Of a DNA stretch of 5,791 nucleotides, positions 1-5,791 are shown one piece after another. A program made the position numbers and the translations under genes. The notes under the pieces are model-generated. The model searched no databases. It was not told the DNA's origin and was given only the letters and a program-made list of their open reading frames with translations. The DNA is from CAZVWV01 sp964631745 (lineage in GTDB: Bacteria; Bdellovibrionota_C; UBA2361; JBGSMV01). The first letter of the stretch is position 1; each line of letters opens with the position of its first letter. Location of the stretch: assembly GCA_964631745.1 (NCBI GenBank), contig CAZVWV010000174.1, positions 1-5,791 on the forward strand, written 5' to 3'.

Positions 1-665
1 TCGCTCGAATCCTTCTTGCCTTTCTTGGCCTTCGCCTTATCTTTATGTTTTTTCTTATCATCTTTGGCGCTATCAATCTGCACGCGCTCATTCTCTTCTA
101 AATACCGGAACGTCGTTATAGTACAACTACTATCCACCTGAACATTGGCGTCCTCTTCCACACCCTGAGGATTAGTGAGCTTGATATCGTTAACATTCAC
201 GATACGGGACAGCCCCGAAAGTTCATCAAAGAACGTTGCAATTTGATGGTACGTTCCCCGCATCTCGACCTGCACCGGCACGGCGGCGTAAAAATCCATG
301 ATCACATCGGTCTTCGGTGCGAAGCGTTTAACTTCAAGGCCGGAGGTCTTAGCTAGTGTAGCGATTGAGTCGAGTAATCCGGGGATTTCACGTCGCTCAG
401 GAAGTTGTTTAAGGGCGAATTCTTTCTTTCCTCTTAGCGCCTTCACCTCTTTTCTAAACTTAGGAAGGCTGCTGGCGAGTCGCTGCTCCTGGCTTATCTG
501 AGTGTTTAAAGAATCTCGCTTATCTTCGGTCTCTACTAACTCACGGGACTTCACAGAGTAAAAGTACTGCCAAAAAACAAAGGTGATCACAGCTAAACTG
601 CCGATCCAAATGCCGATTAACTGGCTTTTTGGTCGCTCTAAAACTTTATCGAGAAATGCGCTCAT
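1..665 (-). CDS. pilO: Type IV pilus inner-membrane platform protein PilO (C-terminus cut by window edge)
   Basis: I translated this frame from the ATG at 665-663: 221 residues with no stop before the left edge. PilO is a bitopic inner-membrane protein that pairs with PilN in the periplasm and links the pilus motor complex to PilP and the PilQ secretin. Visible parts are a short cytoplasmic start, one membrane segment at about residues 16-37, and a charged, probably coiled-coil stretch at about 40-90. The PilO core at about 88-189 includes LPERREIPGLLDSIA, the DFYAAVPVQVEMRGTYHQIA segment and FFDELSGLSRIVNV, all typical of the family. The start lies 21 bases after the pilN stop, with AAGGCGG-type ribosome-binding sequence about 10 bases upstream. 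After the core (residues about 190-221) comes a hydrophilic tail packed with lysine, which is not part of the usual fold. The true end lies outside the window. Identity is firm; the function of the tail is unknown. Confidence 0.93.
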   Translation of the reverse strand, partial: MSAFLDKVLERPKSQLIGIWIGSLAVITFVFWQYFYSVKSRELVETEDKRDSLNTQISQEQRLASSLPKFRKEVKALRGKKEFALKQLPERREIPGLLDSIATLAKTSGLEVKRFAPKTDVIMDFYAAVPVQVEMRGTYHQIATFFDELSGLSRIVNVNDIKLTNPQGVEEDANVQVDSSCTITTFRYLEENERVQIDSAKDDKKKHKDKAKAKKGKKDSS

Positions 666-686
666 TTCAAAAATCCGCCTTAACGA

Positions 687-1571
687 TTAATTTACCGTAC
701 TCACAACAGCTTCCGGCGCCCCGGGCGTTAACAACCGTCTAAATTTGCCCGCATATAAGACTCTCGCCACAATACTGAAATTTTTGGCAGGCACATTTTC
801 CACGGACGTCCAAGCAGTGACCTTCTCGGTTCTTCCAGCGCCGCGTTTAAAAACGCCGCTATTCAAACGCGCATTGGCGCTCATGGCATCTGTCTTCCCA
901 GTGCTCATGATCTTCACATCGCCCCCGCCTCGAAATTTGACGGGCGCGCCGGCAGCGGCCTCATATTTTAGCCCCATGCGCTTGGCTTCCTGTTGGATGA
1001 TACGGAGCTGTGACTCCTTGTCCTCAGCACGCACGGTGTAACGGGTAAATTTATTCGTAAACCAGTTATAGGTGGAAACTTTAAGCAAGGCCACGGTAGT
1101 GCTCTCTACTAAATCGACTGAATCAAAAAAATTAGAATTCTCAAGATTCTTCATGAATTTCACGACATCGTGATCATTCAGAGTCATTCCGGTTACCTTC
1201 ATCACCCCGGCCTTCTCGTCGACCGCGTGCAACCATCCGCGCGATGGCACAGCCATATTTAGGTCGTCCATTACCCGCACAGGCCCAACTTGGCTCAGCT
1301 TCAATTTGGCAATTGTGGCGGTTATATTATCGAGATCGATCTTCTCTTTTTCAAGATCGCGCACCTCTTGAGTGACTCGTTTTAGGTCAGTAAGCTTGGC
1401 GGTTAAGGTGTCAACCTCTTCACGCGCTCCTGACAACTGCGCGACTACGCTGGTTTGCAAAATGATAAAGAGCACCATCAAGCCCACGACTGAGGCCACA
1501 TATCCGATTAGAATCAGCCGACCGCTATGGTCAATCGAGGTATCTTCTCCGAGTAAATTTATTCTAATCAT
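687..1571 (-). CDS. pilN: Type IV pilus assembly protein PilN, unusually long (294 aa)
   Basis: PilN is an inner-membrane protein whose cytoplasmic N-terminal tail docks into PilM and whose periplasmic part pairs with PilO. The first residues, MIRINLLGED, are the hallmark PilM-binding motif and fix the start at 1571. One membrane segment spans about residues 18-43. A charged heptad-like coiled coil follows at about 48-95, then a ferredoxin-like core containing VRVMDDLNMAVPSRGWL, VMKVTGMTLNDHDVVKFMKN and NFFDSVDLVEST (about 97-158). Most PilN proteins are about 180-210 residues. Here about 100 extra, basic and low-hydrophobicity residues (about 160-262) follow the core. A strand-like NFSIVARVLYAGK near 264-276 could be the displaced last beta strand. 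The start is 9 bases after the pilM stop with only a weak ribosome-binding sequence, so translation is probably coupled to pilM. No frameshift is apparent. Identity is strong; the meaning of the extra segment is open. Confidence 0.93.
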   Translation of the reverse strand: MIRINLLGEDTSIDHSGRLILIGYVASVVGLMVLFIILQTSVVAQLSGAREEVDTLTAKLTDLKRVTQEVRDLEKEKIDLDNITATIAKLKLSQVGPVRVMDDLNMAVPSRGWLHAVDEKAGVMKVTGMTLNDHDVVKFMKNLENSNFFDSVDLVESTTVALLKVSTYNWFTNKFTRYTVRAEDKESQLRIIQQEAKRMGLKYEAAAGAPVKFRGGGDVKIMSTGKTDAMSANARLNSGVFKRGAGRTEKVTAWTSVENVPAKNFSIVARVLYAGKFRRLLTPGAPEAVVSTVN

Positions 1572-1580
1572 AGTCGCTTA

Positions 1581-2687
1581 CTAGAAAATATCCGGGAGCT
1601 CCCTGTCTCCGGCCTGACGAAGCCCTAACCCCAAACACACAGAAAGCGAATTCGCCATCTCTCGAAATTTAGTTTGATCGATACCGTCTGCGAAATCCAC
1701 CGTAGGAATAGGGTCCAATAAGAGTGTCTCTAGGCCGGTTTTTTCTTTAATGTCCTCGATAAGGCCCGGAATCAAAGCTCCGCCGCCCGTCACAACGATA
1801 CAATCAATGGCGCCTTCGCTCCCGGAGGCGTTCCAAAAAAAAGTAATCTGGCGATTCAACTCGCTAGCCATATATTCGACATTTCTTTCGATGATATCCT
1901 GCACGGAATCGTTCAGTATGGCTTGGACCGAGTCGTCTTTTTTGCCGGGTTTTCCCATTTGGCGCTTAACCTCTTCGGCTTCTTGAGGCGAAATACTCAA
2001 CACTTCGGCGATAGCATCGGTAAAGATTTTACCGCCAATCGCGATGTCACCTGTAAACAAGGACTCGCCGTTACTGACTATATTTATAGCGCAAAAACGC
2101 GCCCCGATATTGACCAAGGCAACTGTCCTTTCGACCAGTTCTGGGTGCGCCAGCTCAAAGATGTTTTGCACCGCGAAGTAATCTACATCTACAACGGCGG
2201 TCTCAAGGCCCGATAGCGCCAATGTGTCAGTGTAACTATCAATCACCTCGTTCTTTACGGCCACCAAGATAACATCGAGTTGATTCTTGGTGGATTCGCC
2301 CACTACATGATAATCGAGCTTAACCGCATCAATGTTGTGCGGTATAAAATTTCCAGCTTCAAAATAAATAGTTGAGCGCAGTTCATTAGCTGGCACCTTG
2401 GCCATCTTCACGCGCTTGGTGAAAACACTGGGCGCTGGCACGGCCGTAACGGCACGTTTGTCGGTTACGGCTAGAGATTCTAGTAAGCCGGTAAGATTTT
2501 CGGCTACTAGCTCTGACTTTGAGATGGAGTTACCGGCGAAGATATCGCCCGAAAGCTGCGCAAATCCAAAATTCACCACCTTTGGGCGCCCATGGCGGAG
2601 ATCTAGCTCGATTAGCCTGATGCCGGTACTGCCCACATCTATACTGACTAAGGCCTCTCGCTTATTTAAGAAACTTAGTAACCCCAT
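1581..2687 (-). CDS. pilM: Type IV pilus assembly actin-like ATPase PilM
   Basis: PilM is a cytoplasmic FtsA/actin-fold protein that binds the PilN N-terminal tail and couples the cytoplasmic pilus motors to the PilNOP membrane complex. The 368 residues match the usual family length of about 350-370. Actin-fold signatures are visible in order: phosphate-1 motif SIDVGSTGIRLIEL (15-28), phosphate-2-like VNIGARFCAINIV (192-204), and adenosine motif VTGGGALIPGL (299-309). Between them are TAVPAPSVFTKRVKMAKVP (81-99) and the helical IGGKIFTDAIAEVL region, both typical of PilM. The ATG at 2687 has a GGGAA ribosome-binding sequence a few bases upstream and gives a normal N-terminus (MGLLSFLNKREALVSIDVG). 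It is the first gene of the pil run, facing away from priA across a short shared upstream region. The nucleotide-binding signatures look intact. Confidence 0.96.
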   Translation of the reverse strand: MGLLSFLNKREALVSIDVGSTGIRLIELDLRHGRPKVVNFGFAQLSGDIFAGNSISKSELVAENLTGLLESLAVTDKRAVTAVPAPSVFTKRVKMAKVPANELRSTIYFEAGNFIPHNIDAVKLDYHVVGESTKNQLDVILVAVKNEVIDSYTDTLALSGLETAVVDVDYFAVQNIFELAHPELVERTVALVNIGARFCAINIVSNGESLFTGDIAIGGKIFTDAIAEVLSISPQEAEEVKRQMGKPGKKDDSVQAILNDSVQDIIERNVEYMASELNRQITFFWNASGSEGAIDCIVVTGGGALIPGLIEDIKEKTGLETLLLDPIPTVDFADGIDQTKFREMANSLSVCLGLGLRQAGDRELPDIF

Positions 2688-2701
2688 TTTATTCCCAATC
2701 T

Positions 2702-2730
2702 GTAACCGTCACGGCACTGAAGCTTAGAAT
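2702..2730 (+). promoter_or_regulatory. Candidate sigma70-type promoter for priA
   Basis: TAGAAT at 2725-2730 matches five of six bases of a TATAAT -10 box. Seventeen bases upstream is GTAACC (2702-2707), a poor -35 match. It lies about 85 bases before the priA ATG, within the 128-base gap between the divergent pilM and priA starts. On the opposite strand, TTGTCC (plus-strand 2754-2759) and CATCAT (2731-2736), 17 bases apart, form an equally weak candidate for the pilM direction. These are by-eye matches in an A/T-rich gap; no operator or riboswitch was recognised. Confidence 0.28.
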
Positions 2731-2783
2731 ATGATGCACTTTGGATGATAACGGGACAAGAAAGAATTCTACGGTAAACTTGA

Positions 2784-2798
2784 GAAGCGCCGCGCTTC
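2784..2798. repeat. Small inverted repeat in the priA leader
   Basis: GAAGCG at 2784-2789 and CGCTTC at 2793-2798 are perfectly complementary around a 3-base CCG loop. The repeat sits 18 bases before the preferred priA ATG at 2816. No T-run follows on either strand, so it does not look like a terminator. It could form a small hairpin in the priA mRNA leader, or the symmetry may be chance. Confidence 0.35.
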
Positions 2799-2815
2799 CT
2801 TCTAAACTACGTTCT

Positions 2816-5038
2816 ATGCCCTCCTATGTTCAAGTCCTAATACCGCCCCTTCCTGACGCGCTGACTTACAGCTTGCCTGAGGAGTTGGCCGCACATGTAA
2901 CGGTGGGGTATCGGGTGCTTGTTCCGTTGGGTTCACGCAAGACCTTTGGATTTGTGATCTCGAAGAGCGCAGCTCTCGAAGAGAACCAGAAAGGTTTCAA
3001 AATCAAAGATCTCTTGTGGAACGAGAACGATCAGCTTTGCTTTCACCCCAAACAGCTTGAATTTTTTAAATGGGTGGCGGAATACTACGGCGAGCCGCTC
3101 TCAAATGTTATCGACGTGGCCGTGCCCGGAATTGCGCCGAGACAACTACAGAAAGTAATTCACCTGCTAAAGCCGCCCGAATCAGAGCTTAAGTCGAAAG
3201 CTCAGAGCCAGATCGTGGAGTATCTGGTCAATAACGGCGGAGCATGCGACAGCGCCGAGATCACCAGGATCGTTAAGAATGCCTCGGTGCCGCTTAAAAA
3301 ACTAGCTGCGCAAGGAGTACTTGAAATTACAAGCCTCGATAAATTCACCGGTCAGCGCCTGAGCGCGGAAGTGCCTGCCTGGGCCACGAAATCAGTGCAG
3401 CTCTCTCTCGATCAGCAAGGCGCACTCGCGCACATAACCAAGGCCATTGAGGCGCGTTCGTTTGAGACTTTCTTGTTGCACGGCGTCACCGGCAGCGGCA
3501 AGACCGAGGTATACATTGAAGCCATACTTGCCGCCAAGCAGGCGGGGCTTCAAAGTTTGGTGATCGTTCCAGAGATCGCGCTAACACCGCAGCTTGTAGA
3601 CCGCTTTCGCGCGCGTTTTGGAGACGAGCTGGCGCTCTTGCATAGCGCCCTTAGCCAGCGCACGCGCTGGGAGGGATGGAGATCTTTGGTTGAGGGCTTA
3701 AGTTTTGTGGCCATCGGCACGCGCTCCGGAATATTCGCGCCGCTTGAAAAATTGGGTCTAATCATTGTCGACGAAGAACACGACCACTCCTTTAAACAGG
3801 GTGAAGGGCTCCGTTACAACGCCCGCGATATCGCCGTGCTGCGCGCCAAACTTGAGAAGTGCCCGGTAGTGCTGGGCTCGGCTACCCCCTCGATGGAAAC
3901 TTACCATAATGCCTTGACCGAAAGGTATAAACTGCTCCCTTTAGTCTCACGCCCTCTGGGTGTCCCACCTTTAACGATCGAGCTTGAAGATCTGAACTTA
4001 GTTAAACCGTGGGATATGCCCTCCAGAAATGTTTCGCCCAAACTTTACGAGTGCATCCTTGAAACTTTAAGCCGCAAACAACAAACCTTTGTACTATATA
4101 ACAGGCGTGGATTTGCAAGTTATCTGCAGTGCAGCTCTTGTGAGGCGGTCGTGGGCTGCCCCAATTGCAGCGTCACCATGACCTACCACCAGAGCTCTAA
4201 TGCCTTAGTTTGTCACTACTGTAGCTTAAATATTCCAACTCCGCGTAGCTGTCCGCAATGCATCGAGAAGAATGTGGCCAAGCCCGGAACCTTAAAGCAA
4301 CGCGGCGCCGGAACAGAGAAGATCTTCGATGAGCTAAAGGCGCTCTTTCCTTCAGCCACGGTTGATCGTCTCGACCGCGACACCGCCGCCGCACATGACG
4401 ACTACAGACGCATCTTAAATGACGTACGCAGCGGCAAGACAGATATCCTGGTAGGCACACAGATGATCGCCAAAGGCCACGATCTCCCGGGCGTGACGCT
4501 AGTGGGTATCGCCGACTGCGATGTGGGTTTGCATATGCCGGATTTTCGCGCCGCAGAAAAGGTATTTCAGTTACTCACGCAGGCATCCGGAAGAGCCGGA
4601 AGAAGTGAAGCCGCCGGCAGAGTCCTGCTGCAAACCAGAGTGCCAAAAAATCTGAGCATCATAAAAACCATCGAAAAAGATTACCAGGGCTTTGCCAAAC
4701 TAGAATTAAAAGCCAGAAAACTGCTAAGATATCCGCCCTTTTCCAGAATGTTGCGCGTCATAGCCAGCGCCAGCAACCCAGATCTGCTACCGCTCTTTTT
4801 GACAGAGCTAAGAAAGCGCGCAGCCGCTCTCTTAAAAGAATCAGGCGCCAAAATCGAGATTCTAGGACCAGCCCCAGCGCCACTAGAGAAGATCAAAACC
4901 TTGCACAGGTTTCATCTACTCTTTAAAGCCCAAAGCCGCGCGCAGCTAAATACAATGCTGCTTCAGCTAAAAGCGCTCTGCGCCAAACAGACGCGGGTTA
5001 AAGTGGTTTTTGACCTTGATCCTTATGATATGTTGTAG
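2816..5038 (+). CDS. priA: Primosomal replication-restart helicase PriA
   Basis: PriA is a superfamily 2 3'-to-5' DNA helicase that recognises stalled or collapsed forks and starts DnaB reloading. The chosen ATG at 2816 gives 740 residues (E. coli PriA: 732) and begins MPSYVQVLIPPLPDALTYSL, the normal PriA DNA-binding start. In-frame TTG codons at 2741 and 2780 would only add non-family residues. Motifs in 740-residue numbering are Walker A GVTGSGKT (223-230), Walker B DEEH (319-322), SATP (355-358), GTQMIAKGH (547-555) and QASGRAGR (589-596). The two zinc sites are intact: cysteines at 439, 442, 448, 451, 466, 469, 479 and 482, nearly the E. coli spacing. The C-terminus ends FDLDPYDML, as expected. 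No clear ribosome-binding sequence precedes the ATG. Arginine codon use shifts strongly to AGA over about 4587-4815, without any break in motifs. The gene appears functional. Confidence 0.97.
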   Translation: MPSYVQVLIPPLPDALTYSLPEELAAHVTVGYRVLVPLGSRKTFGFVISKSAALEENQKGFKIKDLLWNENDQLCFHPKQLEFFKWVAEYYGEPLSNVIDVAVPGIAPRQLQKVIHLLKPPESELKSKAQSQIVEYLVNNGGACDSAEITRIVKNASVPLKKLAAQGVLEITSLDKFTGQRLSAEVPAWATKSVQLSLDQQGALAHITKAIEARSFETFLLHGVTGSGKTEVYIEAILAAKQAGLQSLVIVPEIALTPQLVDRFRARFGDELALLHSALSQRTRWEGWRSLVEGLSFVAIGTRSGIFAPLEKLGLIIVDEEHDHSFKQGEGLRYNARDIAVLRAKLEKCPVVLGSATPSMETYHNALTERYKLLPLVSRPLGVPPLTIELEDLNLVKPWDMPSRNVSPKLYECILETLSRKQQTFVLYNRRGFASYLQCSSCEAVVGCPNCSVTMTYHQSSNALVCHYCSLNIPTPRSCPQCIEKNVAKPGTLKQRGAGTEKIFDELKALFPSATVDRLDRDTAAAHDDYRRILNDVRSGKTDILVGTQMIAKGHDLPGVTLVGIADCDVGLHMPDFRAAEKVFQLLTQASGRAGRSEAAGRVLLQTRVPKNLSIIKTIEKDYQGFAKLELKARKLLRYPPFSRMLRVIASASNPDLLPLFLTELRKRAAALLKESGAKIEILGPAPAPLEKIKTLHRFHLLFKAQSRAQLNTMLLQLKALCAKQTRVKVVFDLDPYDML

Positions 5039-5085
5039 GGGGTTGGCGGGAGCGACGGGGGGCGACAGCGACTGTGGCGAACATA

Positions 5086-5108
5086 TACCGTCCACCACCT
5101 GGACGGTA
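5086..5108. terminator. Candidate hairpin terminator between convergent genes
   Basis: A perfect 9-bp inverted repeat, TACCGTCCA (5086-5094) and TGGACGGTA (5100-5108), encloses a 5-base loop, CCACC. It lies 47 bases after the priA stop and 23 bases beyond the stop of the opposing frame at 5132, where a shared bidirectional terminator would be expected. Only a short T-rich stretch (ATATTT at 5112-5117) follows on the plus strand and none on the minus strand, so intrinsic termination would be weak. The rest of 5039-5131 holds only three GCGAC copies within 5052-5072. Confidence 0.5.
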
Positions 5109-5131
5109 GGAATATTTCAATACGATACTAG

Positions 5132-5623
5132 CTAATTCCTATCTTGTTGAACAACTCGCATTTTCCCATGCGAACCACCGCGATTTCCTTCACAGTAATA
5201 ATACGTATTTCCGTTCTGGTTTCCTTGCGCACAATGGGCGCTAGCAGCGCATGCACAATCGACAGGGCTATGCATGCATTCTTCGCTGGTAAAAAAGGTT
5301 TCTCCAGCATAACAATTCCCATCAAGATCCTGCGGCTGAAACACAGTAAATGAGGTTATTGAATCCGCTAACGGCGAGTACATACCATCGCAATCCCCGT
5401 CGGCAATCACATCGTAACTGCCTAGGTCGGTAGCTATTGCCAAAGGAATATCAAAGGTGCCGCCCTGCCCCACTGTAACCTGCACGTGCGCTACGCTAGA
5501 GATCGGCGTCCAGGAACCGCGATTGGCGACACTTGGCGAAAGGTACAAATCAACTCGCCGCCTTGCTGCTTCAAGTTGCATCGAACGAGAAAACCGAAAA
5601 TTCTTCTGTTGGCGCCACTTCAC
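5132..5623 (-). CDS. C-terminal part of a secreted Cys-rich surface protein; probably 5'-truncated
   Basis: The frame is open from a GTG at 5623 (163 residues), but only about residue 24 onward (from about 5554) looks like protein. Residues 24-95 run from VDLYLSPS through SYDVIADGDCDGMYS to ITSFTVF. This resembles the beta-sandwich-like segment with a 'YDIVaDxdgDGvY' core found in bacterial and archaeal surface proteins. Residues 99-144 contain DGNCYAGE, then EEC, SPVDCAC, C131 and C144, resembling the 'DGxCxxGExxxxSPxDC' Cys-rich motif of extracellular proteins. There is no signal peptide, and the first 23 residues are basic and match nothing. The likeliest reading is a surface-protein gene missing its 5' end. 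The GTG overlaps the upstream nuclease stop (GTGA), so coupled translation is conceivable but probably accidental. The last dozen residues, rich in charged and Gln residues, could also reflect a late frame change. Confidence 0.5.
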   Translation of the reverse strand: MKWRQQKNFRFSRSMQLEAARRRVDLYLSPSVANRGSWTPISSVAHVQVTVGQGGTFDIPLAIATDLGSYDVIADGDCDGMYSPLADSITSFTVFQPQDLDGNCYAGETFFTSEECMHSPVDCACAASAHCAQGNQNGNTYYYCEGNRGGSHGKMRVVQQDRN

Positions 5624-5791
5624 CGGTGGGCGGAACTGGCACTCCTTCGTTCCGGCCCAAACACTCTCTCCGCCATAAGTCCATTATGCGCCCGGCAAAG
5701 TACTCTAAGATTCTCCGCCGTATGCTCCCCGCCCAACGAAAAAGGCTCAATATGGTCAAGCTCCAAAGCATGCCGCTCCTCACAGCGCTTG
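5620..5791 (-). CDS. HNH endonuclease, C-terminal fragment (N-terminus beyond window edge)
   Basis: I translated this frame by hand from the right edge: 56 residues before a TGA at 5622-5620. It begins KRCEERHALELDHIEPFSLG and continues GEHTAENLRVLCRAHN, the complete C-terminal half of an HNH (beta-beta-alpha metal) nuclease fold. The first His is in LDH, the central Asn in AENL and the last His in RAHN; two Cys residues (RC and LC) are also typical. From memory, this wording matches HNH proteins present in multiple copies in Bdellovibrio-like genomes, whose C-terminus usually ends shortly after an 'AExxFG' segment, here AERVFG. The natural end is therefore probably close to this stop, though the last residues (PERRSASSAHR) match nothing I recognise. 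The metal-binding residues visible are intact. Whether it is a stand-alone nuclease or part of a mobile element cannot be judged because the N-terminal domain is outside the window. Confidence 0.82.
   Translation of the reverse strand, partial: KRCEERHALELDHIEPFSLGGEHTAENLRVLCRAHNGLMAERVFGPERRSASSAHR

Noticed and set aside
745..1041. Plus-strand open frame opposite pilN
   Set aside because: It lies entirely within pilN on the other strand and has no recognisable protein features; it is a shadow frame.
1923..2216. Plus-strand open frame opposite pilM
   Set aside because: It is a shadow of an intact, motif-complete pilM, with no plausible start signal.
2741..2815. Extension of priA to an upstream TTG (765 residues)
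   Set aside because: The added 25 residues do not resemble PriA, there is no ribosome-binding sequence, and the family start fits the ATG at 2816.
5052..5072. Three GCGAC copies after priA as a possible repeat array
   Set aside because: The copies are only five bases long and irregularly spaced; more likely chance in a G-rich stretch.
5270..5279. Palindrome ATGCATGCAT
   Set aside because: It is explained by Cys-Met-His coding sequence in the Cys-rich segment, with no second copy nearby.
5144..5353. Plus-strand open frame opposite the surface-protein remnant
   Set aside because: It has no family resemblance or start signal, and the opposite strand carries patterned Cys-rich protein sequence.
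5571..5783. Minus-strand open frame starting with an ATG inside the HNH gene
   Set aside because: The neighbouring frame gives an unmistakable HNH motif, so this frame is an overlap shadow. Its tail does not join to the surface-protein remnant without frameshifts.

Overview
The window looks like a chromosomal segment of a Gram-negative, type IV pilus-bearing bacterium. It carries part of a pilMNO operon whose products match the inner-membrane and cytoplasmic platform of a type IVa pilus. It also has a full-length PriA and the C-terminus of an HNH nuclease of a kind I associate with Bdellovibrio-like and other former 'deltaproteobacterial' genomes. Base composition looks balanced. The taxonomic placement is inference and weak.

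Layout. Minus strand, positions 2687 down to the left edge: pilM, pilN and pilO in tight series (9-base and 21-base gaps). pilO runs off the left edge, and pilP/pilQ would be expected beyond it. Positions 2688-2815 are a short divergent control region. Plus strand 2816-5038: priA, the replication-restart helicase, complete and apparently intact. Positions 5039-5131 are an intergenic gap with a clean 9-bp hairpin between convergent genes. Minus strand 5132-5623: an open frame whose product resembles only the C-terminal part of a secreted surface protein (beta-sandwich-like segment, then a Cys-rich tail). Minus strand 5620-5791: the C-terminal 56 codons of an HNH endonuclease, entering from the right edge and ending at the beginning of the surface-protein remnant.

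How the genes work together. PilM (actin-like, cytoplasmic) normally binds the N-terminal tail of PilN. PilN and PilO are single-pass membrane proteins that pair through their periplasmic domains and connect, through PilP, to the PilQ secretin. PriA has no functional tie to the pilus and simply shares the divergent region. The right end looks like accessory DNA: a nuclease gene abutting a surface-protein gene that seems to lack its 5' part.

I see no RNA genes, CRISPR array, insertion sequence or recognisable new system. The points most worth a second look are the enlarged PilN (about 100 residues beyond the usual size), the lysine-rich PilO tail, and the HNH/surface-protein junction.
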